A stretch of 64,000 bases of DNA from Alcanivorax borkumensis SK2. Its GTDB lineage: Bacteria; Pseudomonadota; Gammaproteobacteria; Pseudomonadales; Alcanivoracaceae. The stretch is taken from positions 1,523,501 to 1,587,500 of the forward strand of contig NC_008260.1 of assembly GCF_000009365.1 (NCBI RefSeq). Reading direction: 5' to 3'. A model generated the notes under the pieces. The model saw only the letters and a program-made list of their open reading frames with translations, did not search any database and had not been told where the DNA came from. Numbering within the stretch: position 1 is the first letter of the stretch; every line of letters begins with the position of its first letter. A program made the position numbers and the translations under genes. This document shows, piece by piece, positions 9,361 to 18,896 of this stretch.

Positions 9361-10350
9361 TCAGCACTCCACTACGACCTTCCCGGTGGCCTGGCCACTG
9401 GTCAAACGGTCGTAGGCAAGGCCTACCTCATTGAGGTTGAATCGTTGCTCGTCAAGAAGCGGGAAGAGCGCGCCTTCATCAACAATGGTGGCTAGCTTTG
9501 TCAAAATCTGCCCATGGGCTTCACGATGGTGGTCATGCAGCATCGGTATTAGCATAAAGACCACGTGGATGGATAACCCTTTGAAATGAGCCGGATTAAG
9601 ATCCAGCTCCAGCATGGCAACAGTGGTTACAACCTGGCCATTCAACGCGGCAGCGTCAAAACTGTTTGCCATATTGGCGCCACCCACGGAATCGAATACC
9701 ACATCAAAACCCGCTCCGTCGGTGTGTGTAGCCACATAATCAGCCACGGCGGCTTTCTTGTAATCCACCGGCGTTGCACCGTAGCCACGGACAATGTCAA
9801 ACGCCTTGTCGCCGGACACGGTAGTGAACACTTTGGCACCGAAGTGCTTACCCAGCTGCACAGCCACATGACCCACACCACCGGTACCCCCATGAACCAG
9901 CAGAGTCTGCCCGGCACTGGCGCCGGCACGCTGCAGCCCTTCGTAGGCGGTTATACCAACCAAGGGCAGGGCGGCGGCTTCGCGCATGGACAAGCGTTTT
10001 GGCTTGTGGGCAACCAGGCGAGCATCCGCCGGAATGTATTCAGCCAAAGCGCCTTGTAAATCCGCTAGACCTCCAGCGCAGCCGTAGACTTCATCACCTG
10101 AGGTAAAGCTGGTGACTCCGGCACCGACAGACTCAATGGTTCCGGCAAAATCCATACCCAAAACAGCGGGAAGCTCGGGCGAGAGGGGAAACAAATCAGC
10201 GCCCATCTGCCGAATCATGGTGTCCACGGTATTAACACTGGTAGCCGCCACGCGGACGATTACTTGCCCGGGCAGGGCTTGCGGGGTATCGATTTGCGCC
10301 TGTTCAAACTTGGCTGTTGCGCCATATTGATTGAGAACCATCGCTTTCAT
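9361..10350 (-). CDS. Zinc-independent medium-chain reductase (NADPH:quinone oxidoreductase family)
   Basis: Cytoplasmic oxidoreductase of 329 residues from the MDR superfamily. It begins MKAMVLNQYG and shows LPAVLGMDFAGTIESVGAG in the substrate domain and the NAD(P)-binding motif GGTGGVGHVAVQLGK near the centre. The catalytic and structural zinc ligands of alcohol dehydrogenases are not evident, so it is probably a quinone or enone reductase. ATG 10350 has GGAG six bases upstream. It is divergent from a LysR regulator 117 bases away, which is the likely controller. The substrate cannot be told. Confidence 0.85.
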   Translation of the reverse strand: MKAMVLNQYGATAKFEQAQIDTPQALPGQVIVRVAATSVNTVDTMIRQMGADLFPLSPELPAVLGMDFAGTIESVGAGVTSFTSGDEVYGCAGGLADLQGALAEYIPADARLVAHKPKRLSMREAAALPLVGITAYEGLQRAGASAGQTLLVHGGTGGVGHVAVQLGKHFGAKVFTTVSGDKAFDIVRGYGATPVDYKKAAVADYVATHTDGAGFDVVFDSVGGANMANSFDAAALNGQVVTTVAMLELDLNPAHFKGLSIHVVFMLIPMLHDHHREAHGQILTKLATIVDEGALFPLLDEQRFNLNEVGLAYDRLTSGQATGKVVVEC

Positions 10351-10467
10351 GTCTTGCTCCAACTGTCTGGGGATGTTTGCTGTTACGTTGGAGCCACTTT
10401 ATTATTTCATTTTCTGGCAAAAAATGGGCGATATTAGGTTTCAGTATTCGGATTATGGATATAAACA

Positions 10468-11373
10468 ATGGACACAGAAGGCATTAAGCTCTTTGTTCTC
10501 GCCGCAGAAAAGCTCAATATCAGTGCCGCAGGCCGCGAGCTGGGCATGCCTGCGGCGGTGGCCAGCGCCAAGCTGGCAAAGCTCGAAAAGACCGTTGGTG
10601 CCGATTTATTAAAGCGCACCACACGCAAAGTGGCACTGTCCGTAGAGGGCGCAGACTTCCTGCCCTATGCCCGCGAAATTCTGGCTCAAGAGAACGCAGC
10701 ACTGGCGGCGCTGGGATACGGTAACGAAACGGTTTCCGGCAACCTGCGATTCACCGCACCCAGCACCTTCGCACAGCAGTTCATTGTGCCGCTAATCCCT
10801 GATTTTCTGGCACTGTACCCGGGAATTAGCCTGGATTTGCGGCTGTCCGACATGGAGCTGGACCTGATACAGGGCAGCTTTGATTTGGCATTACGCAATG
10901 CGGTTTTGCCAGAAAGTAATCTACACGCACGTAAGCTCGCAGAAGATCAAAGAATACTTTGCGCTTCATCAGATTACCTCGATAGCCATGGCATACCCGT
11001 TAGGCCAGATGATCTGCTGAATCACCAATTGATAGCGTTCAAATCTGCATCCACCATCAAATTGATCGAAGCCGGTGGGAAGAGTGGTGAGTTTAATACA
11101 CGCGGCCCTGGACACCGACTAACTATAGATGATGGTCTCAGCTATAAAATCGCCACGCACTGCGGTGCCGGTATTGCGATACATTCGTTGTGGAGTGTTC
11201 ATAAGGAGCTGGCCGACGGCAGCCTGGTGCAGGTGCTACCAGAATATCGAATGGATGCAGAACCCGCATTGTGGTTGGTATATCCCAAATCCAACGTGCT
11301 AACGGCTAAGGTGAGGGTGTTTATCGATTTCTTGATAGAACGCATTGGCCTGAATCCGCCGTGGCTGAATTAA
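10468..11373 (+). CDS. LysR-family transcriptional regulator
   Basis: DNA-binding regulator of 301 residues. An N-terminal winged helix-turn-helix (about 4-62, with LNISAAGRELGMPAAVASAK) is followed by a LysR substrate-binding domain (about 88-295). Divergent orientation to the quinone oxidoreductase gene suggests that it controls that gene. It appears full length and ends PPWLN. It is the last gene before the recombinase module, so the accessory island probably begins just past its stop codon. Confidence 0.88.
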   Translation: MDTEGIKLFVLAAEKLNISAAGRELGMPAAVASAKLAKLEKTVGADLLKRTTRKVALSVEGADFLPYAREILAQENAALAALGYGNETVSGNLRFTAPSTFAQQFIVPLIPDFLALYPGISLDLRLSDMELDLIQGSFDLALRNAVLPESNLHARKLAEDQRILCASSDYLDSHGIPVRPDDLLNHQLIAFKSASTIKLIEAGGKSGEFNTRGPGHRLTIDDGLSYKIATHCGAGIAIHSLWSVHKELADGSLVQVLPEYRMDAEPALWLVYPKSNVLTAKVRVFIDFLIERIGLNPPWLN

Positions 11374-11417
11374 AGTAAGCGCATAAACAACTACGCATAA
11401 TGTATATTATGTTAATA

Positions 11418-11515
11418 TGGACACCATGCATGTCTATGTCCACTATGTACAATATGGGGGTGTGGTTGAGGTTCTGGAAACGGCCAGTCAGTATATGAGC
11501 ACCTTGTCCACTCTG
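11418..11515. repeat. Short repeats left of the recombinase genes
   Basis: TGGACA at 11418 and TGTCCA at 11437 form an inverted pair, and TGTCCACTaTG (11437-11447) recurs as TGTCCACTcTG (11505-11515). They lie between the LysR stop and the first recombinase, where a recombinase arm site or transposon end would be expected. The repeats are seen; the role is a guess. Confidence 0.4.
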
Positions 11516-11529
11516 CATGGAAGCAGCTT

Positions 11530-12732
11530 GTGCTGGAACTCGTAAAGATCCGATTTGATGATTCTAACTATTCATGGACCGTTGTTGATGAGCACGGAAA
11601 CCCTGTAGACGACATCCGTGATTGGATTGTGCATCTTGAACAGATCAATCTCTCTCCCAATACAATCCAGGCATATGCACGTCATGTTGCTCGCCTTGGG
11701 ACTTACCTCCACTCAAATAACAAGGAAATCATCGGGATAACTGTTTCCGACTATGATCGTTTCCTTGAGTGGCTACCTTACTATCTGAACGGTACGGCCG
11801 ATGTTTCCTCAAATCTTGCCTTTCTTTCTCCTTCATTGGAGCCTGTAGCTAGGCTGAGCCCAACGGTGAACAATCAGGTGCACCTGGCTGTTAAGTCCTT
11901 TTATCGCTATTTGACTGGCAGAGAGCCTGCTTTTGCATCAGTCGCTGTCAGCAATCGACATCAGCCTGTAGGCAGCTACAAGCCTTTCCTTGAACACATC
12001 AATCAACGTAGAAGTGTCAGGAAGAAAGATCCTTACCTTAAAGGAGATCTGGGGGCCGTAAGGAAGAAAGTAACTGAAAAAAGGATGTCGCCTGAGGCGG
12101 TTCTGGAGCTCATAAAGGCATGCAGCCTGGTCCGTGACGCTTTTCTTGTCACCCTCCTCTACAACACCGGAATGCGGATCGGCGAAGCTTTGGGGCTTCG
12201 CCATGCTGATGTTGACCTAGCAGACGGCGTTATTTGGGTAATTCCACGATCTGACAACGAAAATGGAGCCAGGGCTAAATCCAAGCGTGCTAGAGCAATC
12301 CCTGTAATGCCTTACCTGCTTGAAATGTACGAAGATTATATTACAAGCACAGAATACCTAGCAGCGTTTGAATCAGGGACGGAATATGTGTTCTGTAATG
12401 TTAAGAAAGGCAGGATTGGAAAAGCTCTATCTAGAAGCTATGCCGAGAATCTAAAAACGTATTTAATCAAACGTACGGGCTATACATTTACTTGGCACCA
12501 CTTTCGCCACACACATGCCAGTGAGGCTATCGCTGATGGACACGGGTTGCTAGCCGTCGCTGATCGACTTGGGCATGCCAGCCCTCAAACAACACTCGAT
12601 TTTTACAAACACCTCTTTAGTAGTGAAGTCCGAAAATTACATCTGACCGGCCCAAGCAAGCTGAAGGAGCGGCTTGATGAATTTATGGAATCTGGCGCGC
12701 AATTGACTGAGCGAGGCATTAAATGGATTTAG
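11530..12732 (+). CDS. tnpA: Tyrosine recombinase, TnpA-like (Tn554 type)
   Basis: Site-specific tyrosine recombinase of 400 residues. An N-terminal SAM-like core-binding domain covers about 30-130 and the catalytic domain about 185-370. The catalytic set is visible: R216 in NTGMRIGEALGLRH, H323-xx-R326 in WHHFRHTHA, H349 in LGHASPQTTLDFY and the nucleophile Y359. The start is GTG at 11530. It overlaps the second recombinase by 10 bases, and the order recombinase A - recombinase B - small coiled-coil protein is that of Tn554 tnpA-tnpB-tnpC. Codon use is more AT-rich than in the core genes. The symbol is used by analogy. Confidence 0.88.
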   Translation: MLELVKIRFDDSNYSWTVVDEHGNPVDDIRDWIVHLEQINLSPNTIQAYARHVARLGTYLHSNNKEIIGITVSDYDRFLEWLPYYLNGTADVSSNLAFLSPSLEPVARLSPTVNNQVHLAVKSFYRYLTGREPAFASVAVSNRHQPVGSYKPFLEHINQRRSVRKKDPYLKGDLGAVRKKVTEKRMSPEAVLELIKACSLVRDAFLVTLLYNTGMRIGEALGLRHADVDLADGVIWVIPRSDNENGARAKSKRARAIPVMPYLLEMYEDYITSTEYLAAFESGTEYVFCNVKKGRIGKALSRSYAENLKTYLIKRTGYTFTWHHFRHTHASEAIADGHGLLAVADRLGHASPQTTLDFYKHLFSSEVRKLHLTGPSKLKERLDEFMESGAQLTERGIKWI

Positions 12733-14837
12733 AGCTGATTTCAAATAATAAAGAAGGCGCTGATTTATATCTGACGCAAATGGAAGCGCGTTTGAATGCT
12801 ATATCACCAGCACTGGTCCAAGAAAACATATGGAGCAAAACCCTTCTAGAAGAAATTCCCTGTTTTGTGAATGAATATATAGCCGCCCGAAGTCCTATAT
12901 CATTTGTTGGGATTCCTGAGACTCCTTCACTGGAGCTCAAGCTCTACTGGGCCAACCTTTTGTCTGATCCAAGAATGAATTCACAGTCTATAGTTCAAAG
13001 AAGAAGGCTCCCAATGAGCTGGCTGATGGAATGCTGCGAAAATACGCTACAAAAATTCGAGGTGACATGCATAGCCGACATCCCGCATCCAGAATTTCCA
13101 CTAAAAGGCTCAATTGGCCCTAGCAAGAAAGGCCATAACAAAGACCTGATTGCGAGTTTTATATTGTTCGATAAAAAACAGAACCCAAACAGGTCAAAGG
13201 TAAAAATAAACTACACCAAGTCAGGTGAGCTGCAGGAAAAGGAATACACCTCCCCTAATATTACTGTTGTCGGGGACTTCCATAAGAAAATAATAATACA
13301 GCGCGAGCAGTTTCAAAGCCTAAGAAAACGGAATGTGTTGCTCCTCGATGATTTGTATTCCGAGTATCACGTGAGATATAAGGACCTCCAAAAGCAAAAA
13401 AGCAGCTACGTCAATCTATTCCAGTTTCCGGAGTGGTTAAGGGATGCTGTCAGAGAGCATATTCTCGACAAAATCAGTCACGATGAACTCGGACCCAAAA
13501 CGCTGCCGGGCTATGTTGGGCGGTTTAAGCATTTTAGCAATTTCATGCATGAGACATTCGAGCGGCCATCTCCCAGTTCAATAACGGATGTTCTTATTGG
13601 TGATATGTTTGTTGATTGGGGGAACGCAAAAGGCTTGTATGGCAGAAACTGGTATACTGACACACTGGCTATGCTGGCTACAGCAGCCAGGAAGTGGCCT
13701 GACATTTGGCCTGGCTTAACTGTTTCAGCTCGATCTTCGAAGAAAATTAAGAATGTGCATTATAAAGAAGGTCTTGGAAGGTTGGGTTATGCGCAGGAAG
13801 GCGGTGGCCGTGCTTACTCTCAGAGAATTGTTGATGAGCTCTATTCCGCAGTAAAGCATGCGCCCTCACCTACCCCATGTGTTTTTACTTTGATAATGGG
13901 GGCTGGCATGAGATCTGAGGATGGCCATGCCATTTTGTTTGACTGTCTAGATGAAGACCCGAACGACGCAGATTTCATGCTGCTTACATTCTGGCAGAGC
14001 AAAGTTAGCAAGTGGAATGTAAAGCCTTTGCACAAGAATAATAAAGACCATGCTCAGATAATTAACGCTATTGAAGAGCAACGGTCTGCAGTTATTAAAC
14101 GACACGGAAAGAAGACCAAATACCTTTTCCCTGTATTCAATGGCACTCATGAAAGCTTTACATCGCCCACCTACACTATGGGCGAAATAAAAAAACAATG
14201 CGTAAGCGCTGGTGTATTGTCTGATGACGGGTCCCCTCTTTCATTTTCCTGGCATCCTCTGAGGCATACCAAAGGCACCTCAATGGCCAAAGATGGCCAT
14301 GACATATTATCGATTATGATGGAGCTTGGCCATGCCAGTCCTGACATGGCCACCGTATATATAAACAACCGGCTTGAGCTCAAGAAAAAAGCTCTTCTGC
14401 AAAATGGCGGCGGCCGCTTTTACACAATTGAAGGGGAGGTAGATGAAAGCGTAGCCAACCTCCTCGTAAGAAAAGGTCAGATAAGAGCTACACGGGTGTG
14501 TGGCGGGGCTTGCACTATGCCTGCTCAAATTGGTGATTGGTGTGAGCATGCGAATGCTTGCTATACATGCAAACATTACCGCGCTGACGCCAAAGATGTA
14601 GATTTCTTTAAGAATGAGAAAGGCGCAGTAATTAATCTGATTGAAGAGCAGCAAGAAGAGCTTGTGGCTTTGCAGGAGAATCAGCAAAGTCGTATGTCTG
14701 AAATTACAGGCCGCAGACTTGCTAAAAACAAGGAAATATACAAGCGGCTTAATGACATAGTTTCTTCGATTGAAGCTGATGGCCAGTATCAAGGTCGTGA
14801 GCAACAAGCGCGCAAAACCTCACTGGAGGATAAATGA
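12723..14837 (+). CDS. tnpB: Large tyrosine recombinase, TnpB-like (Tn554 type)
   Basis: Second tyrosine recombinase, 704 residues, with a long N-terminal region of unknown function (1-240). The catalytic residues are R397 in GAGMRSEDGH, H511-xx-R514 in WHPLRHTKG, H537 in LGHASPDM and Y546. After the catalytic domain comes a cysteine cluster (C593, C597, C607, C613, C616, including CYTC), probably a zinc ribbon, and then a glutamine/glutamate-rich coiled coil (about 636-665). This domain order resembles Tn554 TnpB, here somewhat longer. It overlaps tnpC by 4 bases, so the trio is one transcription unit. Confidence 0.88.
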   Translation: MDLELISNNKEGADLYLTQMEARLNAISPALVQENIWSKTLLEEIPCFVNEYIAARSPISFVGIPETPSLELKLYWANLLSDPRMNSQSIVQRRRLPMSWLMECCENTLQKFEVTCIADIPHPEFPLKGSIGPSKKGHNKDLIASFILFDKKQNPNRSKVKINYTKSGELQEKEYTSPNITVVGDFHKKIIIQREQFQSLRKRNVLLLDDLYSEYHVRYKDLQKQKSSYVNLFQFPEWLRDAVREHILDKISHDELGPKTLPGYVGRFKHFSNFMHETFERPSPSSITDVLIGDMFVDWGNAKGLYGRNWYTDTLAMLATAARKWPDIWPGLTVSARSSKKIKNVHYKEGLGRLGYAQEGGGRAYSQRIVDELYSAVKHAPSPTPCVFTLIMGAGMRSEDGHAILFDCLDEDPNDADFMLLTFWQSKVSKWNVKPLHKNNKDHAQIINAIEEQRSAVIKRHGKKTKYLFPVFNGTHESFTSPTYTMGEIKKQCVSAGVLSDDGSPLSFSWHPLRHTKGTSMAKDGHDILSIMMELGHASPDMATVYINNRLELKKKALLQNGGGRFYTIEGEVDESVANLLVRKGQIRATRVCGGACTMPAQIGDWCEHANACYTCKHYRADAKDVDFFKNEKGAVINLIEEQQEELVALQENQQSRMSEITGRRLAKNKEIYKRLNDIVSSIEADGQYQGREQQARKTSLEDK

Positions 14838-15262
14838 GTGAAGACAACCTTGATGGTTTGCGTCAGGCCAGGGATGAGCGCAGCCTTCAAAAGCGTAGAG
14901 CCGTCGAGCAAGCGGTTGATCAATTGAAGCAGAGCAATGAAACGATCACATTTAAAGCTGTTGCCAAGCTGGCTGGTGTAAGCCGACAGTATCTTTACAA
15001 CAACTTTAAAGACCAGATTTCTAGTATGAGGGAGGGAGACCGGGCTTCGAGCGTAAAAATTGATAATGTCACCGTTCCAGCTAGAACACCCGAGGAGTCT
15101 CGGCATGTTGAAGCCCTGCTGAGAAACAAGATAGATCGACTAAAAAAAGAACTTGGCTCTGTTCGGCATGAGAATTCCAGGCTTAAACAAGCGCTTGAAA
15201 AAGAGCGAGGGAAGTCTGAGCATTTTCGGAAAAATTGGATAAATTCAAGAGGTAAGCAATAA
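14834..15262 (+). CDS. tnpC: TnpC-like accessory protein (DUF6262)
   Basis: Small protein of 142 residues that ends the recombinase operon. Residues about 28-62 form a helix-turn-helix-like segment (TFKAVAKLAGVSRQYLYNN), and residues 92-130 form a coiled coil (RNKIDRLKKEL...LKQALEKERG). This is the layout of TnpC/DUF6262 proteins, which in Tn554 affect the efficiency and orientation of insertion. The ATGA overlap with tnpB supports co-translation. Function in this element is inferred from position and family. Confidence 0.82.
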   Translation: MSEDNLDGLRQARDERSLQKRRAVEQAVDQLKQSNETITFKAVAKLAGVSRQYLYNNFKDQISSMREGDRASSVKIDNVTVPARTPEESRHVEALLRNKIDRLKKELGSVRHENSRLKQALEKERGKSEHFRKNWINSRGKQ

Positions 15263-15327
15263 ATTGATAAGTGCCAATTTTTGAAGCCGCCCAAAATTTG
15301 TTCCTTGCTGGTTTTGAGCGTAGAAAG

Positions 15328-15357
15328 CCTGCCGGCCAGTTTATCTTGGCCGGCAGG
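15328..15357 (-). terminator. Strong hairpin between tnpC and the Ig-like remnant
   Basis: Perfect 10-base arms CCTGCCGGCC and GGCCGGCAGG around a 10-base loop. On the minus strand it lies 27 bases past the remnant gene and is followed by CTTTCT; on the plus strand it follows tnpC by 65 bases. It could end transcription from both sides. Confidence 0.6.
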
Positions 15358-15384
15358 TTAATCACGAATAAGGCTTTGCTTGCC

Positions 15385-15697
15385 CTACTTGCCCTTGGAA
15401 TGCGGAACGAGAACCTCGGCAGAACCGAAGCCTACATTACCGTTTTCGTCCGTTGCACGATAAGTGATTGTGTAAACTCGTCCATCTCCGCCGCCACTTC
15501 GTTCAGCCCGGAGGTAAATGGTGCCATCTTGAGGGTTGGCAGACAAACGTGCAAAATCCCCCAAAAACATCGTAACCTATTGTTCTATAGAGAAATAAGT
15601 TATTACCCCTGTGACTCTCTACCACAACCAGCCATCCATAGGGCATCTGGACATGACTATTCGTTTCGGGGGGGTATCGCAGCCCCCCCCCCCTCAA
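15385..15697 (-). pseudogene. 3' remnant of a secreted Ig-like/cadherin-like protein gene, frameshifted
   Basis: The last 60 codons (15385-15570) encode a clear Ig-like beta-sandwich end: [19 protein letters not shown], then [18 protein letters not shown] and a stop. Upstream, protein-like sequence (SHVQMPYGWLVVVESHRG) continues in another frame, and the shift lies at the TTTTTGGGGG tract near 15558-15567. Further up, runs of 11 C (15683-15693) and 7 G (15668-15674) interrupt it. No start of a full gene exists before the cusA end, so this is a truncated, frameshifted gene. The whole gap 15263-15767 holds only this remnant and hairpins. Confidence 0.55.
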
Positions 15698-15705
15698 TTA
15701 TCAGT

Positions 15706-15728
15706 GCCGGATCAGCAGCTGATCCGGC
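15706..15728. repeat. Perfect inverted repeat downstream of cusA
   Basis: GCCGGATCAGC-A-GCTGATCCGGC, 11-base arms with a one-base centre, 40 bases past the cusA stop. A second palindrome, CCAAGCTTTAAGCTTGG (15751-15767), directly abuts the cusA stop codon. Neither is followed by a T-run on the minus strand, but together they can fold at the mRNA end and probably protect or end the cus transcript. Confidence 0.5.
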
Positions 15729-15767
15729 GCCAAGACTAGGAGATTACCACCCAAGCTTTAAGCTTGG

Positions 15768-18700
15768 TCAATCCGGATTCCTATCACGTCGTTGCATCAG
15801 CAGATAGGCTGCGGGCAGTACGAAAAGTGATAACAAAGGTGCTGTTACCATCCCTCCTACCATGGGCGCAGCAATGCGGCTCATGATCTCGCTACCTGTA
15901 CCTCCCCCCCAGAAAATCGGAAGAAGGCCGGCAATAATAACAGCTACAGTCATCGCCTTAGGTCGAACACGTAATACCGCGCCATCACGGATAGCACCCA
16001 TCAAGGCAGCTTCATCCTTTTGGCCCTGCTCCTGTCTCTCCTGCCACGCCTGCTTTAGGTACAGCAACATGATTACGCCAAACTCGGCAGCGACACCCGC
16101 CAGGGCGATGAAGCCGACACCAGTAGCCACTGACAGGTTGTAGTCCAACAGATACAAGAACCAGATACCACCGGTCACCGCGAACGGTAACGTCGCCATA
16201 ATCAGCAAGGCTTCACCGACACGGCGAAAGGTCAGGAATAACAGTACGAAAATAATCAGTAAGGTCGCCGGCACCACCACTTTCAGTCTCGCATTGGCCC
16301 GCTCCAGGAACTCAAACTGACCGGCAAAGGACAAGCTGACGCCCTCTGGCAGCCTGACTCCATCATTCACTGAGGCACGTAGATCATCCACTACCGAGGC
16401 TAGGTCACGCCCCCGAACATCGATATACACCCACCCAGACAGTCGGCCATTCTGACTTTTCAACATCGGTGGCCCATCGGTAATCTTGATATCCGCCACG
16501 GTTCCGAGGGTAATTTGTTTTCCTTCGGGAGTGACTATGGGCAAATCGCGTAAGCGATGCACCGTGTCGCGCCACTCGCGAGGATATCGAAGGCTGATCG
16601 GGTAACGCTCCAGCCCTTCCACTGTCTCACCGATGTTTTCACCACCAATCAAACCACTGACAACCGACTGAATATCCGCGATGTTGAGGCCATACTGAGC
16701 CGCAATGCCACGCCGAATATCGATATCCACATAACGACCACCAGTCAACCGTTCAGCCAATGCTGAGGAGACACCGGGTACTTGTTTGGCTACCTGTTCG
16801 ATTTGACGGCTCACCTGGTCAATGATCTCTAGGTCATTACCCGCTACTTTGATGCCAATTGGGCTCTTGATGCCAGTGGCAAGCATGTCGATACGATTGC
16901 GTATCGGAGGAATCCAGATATTTGCCAGTCCAGGCACGCGTACAATACGGTCCAGCTCTTCGACAAGCTTCTCCGTTGTCATGCCTTCACGCCATTGGTC
17001 CTTGGGTTTGAAACGGATGGTGGTTTCAAACATCGTCAATGGTGCAGGGTCAGTCGCTGTCCGCGCACGCCCCGCCTTGCCGAACACCTGCTCCACCTCA
17101 GGCACCGTTTTGATCAACCGATCGGTCTGCTGTAGAAGCTCGGTAGCTTTTTGTGCTGACAAGCCTGGTAAGGCACTTGGCATATACAGCAAATCGCCCT
17201 CATCCAGCGGTGGCAAAAATTCACCACCAAGCTGACTTAGCGGCCAAAAGGCGGTAACAAAAACTAAACCGGCAACCAGCAAGGTGGTTTTCGGCCACGC
17301 CAAGACTCGCTCTAGTACGGGTTGATAACAACTAATCAAAAAGCGACTGATTGGATTACTTTCCTCGGAAGGTATCTTTCCCCGAATCCAGTACCCCATT
17401 AACAGTGGAACCAATGTCACCGATAGGCCGGCTGCCGCCGCCATAGCCCAGGTTTTGGTAAATGCCAGTGGGCCAAATAGCCGCCCTTCCTGTGCTTCCA
17501 AGGTAAAGACAGGAATAAACGACAAGGTAATAATTAGCAACGAGAAGAACAGCGCTGGCCCCACTTCGACAGCTGCTTGCTCTATGACTCGCCAATGCGC
17601 ATTACCAGTCAGAGATTGCCCTGGGTTATCCCGATGCCAAATCTCAATTTTCTTGTGAGCGTTCTCGATTAACACCACTGCTGCATCCACCATAGCGCCG
17701 ATAGCGATAGCAATGCCGCCAAGCGACATGATATTGGCATTGATGCCCTGGTAACGCATCACAATAAAGGCAGCAAGGATTCCCAGCGGTAGGGAAATGA
17801 TGGCCACCAGTGACGAACGCAAATGGCCAAGAAACAATACGCACACCAGTGCAACTACAATGAACTCTTCAATCAATTTGTAACTGAGGTTTGTTACCGC
17901 TCGATCAATCAGCTCACTTCGATCATAGGTGGTGACGATCTCAACCCCTTCCGGCAAGCTTTCCCGCAGTGTCTCAAGTCGCTCATGCACGGCAGATAGC
18001 ACGGCGCGGGCGTTCTTGCCTGAACGCAGAATGACGACCCCGCCGACGACTTCCCCTTCACCGTCCAGCTCGGCAATACCACGCCGCATCTCCGGACCAA
18101 GGCGAATCTGCGCCACATCTCCAAGCTGTACTGGCACTCCATCAACCAGTTTTAGTGGGATTTTTCGGAAATCCTCGAGTGACTGAAGGTAGCCACTGGA
18201 GCGCACCATGAACTCCGCTTCGCCCAGCGTCAGCACTGCTCCCCCGGTTTCCTGGTTAGCTTGTTCTATCGCCTTGCGTACTTGTTGATGACTGATCCCA
18301 TGGCTGGCGAGTTTGACCGGGTCAGGGACTACCTGATACTCACGTACCATGCCGCCTATGGTTGCCACTTCTGCAACGTCAGGCAGAGTCTGCAGCTCGT
18401 ATTTTAGAAACCAGTCCTGTATCGAGGTTAGCTGCGATAGATCATGCTGGCCGGTGCGATCGATCAATGCGTACTGATAAATCCAGCCGACACCGGTAGC
18501 GTCTGGCCCAAGTGATGGTCGTGCTGTACGCGGCAATTCAGACTGGACCTGACTAAGGTATTCCAACACCCGTGAGCGTGCCCAATACAAGTCGGTACCA
18601 TCTTCAAACAACACGTAAACATAACTATCACCGAAGAACGAGTAACCACGTACTGTGCGCGCACCTGGCACGGCCAGCATGGTGGTGGCAAGTGGATAGG

Positions 18701-18896
18701 TAACCTGTTTTTCCACCAGCTGCGGTGCCTGACCTGGGTAACTGGTGCGGATAATCACCTGTACATCGGACAGATCCGGTAAAGCATCTACGGGGGTATT
18801 GTTGATAGACCAGATTCCCCACGCACTCATGAACAGCGTCGCCAGCAGCACCAAAAATCGGTTAGCCAACGACCAGCGAATCAGGGTAGCGATCAT
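15768..18896 (-). CDS. cusA: Cu(I)/Ag(I) RND efflux pump CusA
   Basis: Inner-membrane HME-RND transporter of 1042 residues that drives Cu(I)/Ag(I) out through the CusCBA tripartite complex using the proton gradient. Twelve transmembrane helices with two large periplasmic loops are apparent. Metal-site regions match the copper/silver branch: [17 protein letters not shown] and [19 protein letters not shown], which hold methionines of the CusA type. The proton-relay region is [19 protein letters not shown]. It overlaps cusB by 4 bases. The methionine-containing motifs separate it from the two CzcA-type pumps further right. Confidence 0.93.
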   Translation of the reverse strand: MIATLIRWSLANRFLVLLATLFMSAWGIWSINNTPVDALPDLSDVQVIIRTSYPGQAPQLVEKQVTYPLATTMLAVPGARTVRGYSFFGDSYVYVLFEDGTDLYWARSRVLEYLSQVQSELPRTARPSLGPDATGVGWIYQYALIDRTGQHDLSQLTSIQDWFLKYELQTLPDVAEVATIGGMVREYQVVPDPVKLASHGISHQQVRKAIEQANQETGGAVLTLGEAEFMVRSSGYLQSLEDFRKIPLKLVDGVPVQLGDVAQIRLGPEMRRGIAELDGEGEVVGGVVILRSGKNARAVLSAVHERLETLRESLPEGVEIVTTYDRSELIDRAVTNLSYKLIEEFIVVALVCVLFLGHLRSSLVAIISLPLGILAAFIVMRYQGINANIMSLGGIAIAIGAMVDAAVVLIENAHKKIEIWHRDNPGQSLTGNAHWRVIEQAAVEVGPALFFSLLIITLSFIPVFTLEAQEGRLFGPLAFTKTWAMAAAAGLSVTLVPLLMGYWIRGKIPSEESNPISRFLISCYQPVLERVLAWPKTTLLVAGLVFVTAFWPLSQLGGEFLPPLDEGDLLYMPSALPGLSAQKATELLQQTDRLIKTVPEVEQVFGKAGRARTATDPAPLTMFETTIRFKPKDQWREGMTTEKLVEELDRIVRVPGLANIWIPPIRNRIDMLATGIKSPIGIKVAGNDLEIIDQVSRQIEQVAKQVPGVSSALAERLTGGRYVDIDIRRGIAAQYGLNIADIQSVVSGLIGGENIGETVEGLERYPISLRYPREWRDTVHRLRDLPIVTPEGKQITLGTVADIKITDGPPMLKSQNGRLSGWVYIDVRGRDLASVVDDLRASVNDGVRLPEGVSLSFAGQFEFLERANARLKVVVPATLLIIFVLLFLTFRRVGEALLIMATLPFAVTGGIWFLYLLDYNLSVATGVGFIALAGVAAEFGVIMLLYLKQAWQERQEQGQKDEAALMGAIRDGAVLRVRPKAMTVAVIIAGLLPIFWGGGTGSEIMSRIAAPMVGGMVTAPLLSLFVLPAAYLLMQRRDRNPD

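Noticed and set aside
15751..15767. Palindrome CCAAGCTTTAAGCTTGG as an attachment site
   Set aside because: It abuts the cusA stop codon, has no second copy seen in the window, and is better explained as an mRNA-end hairpin.
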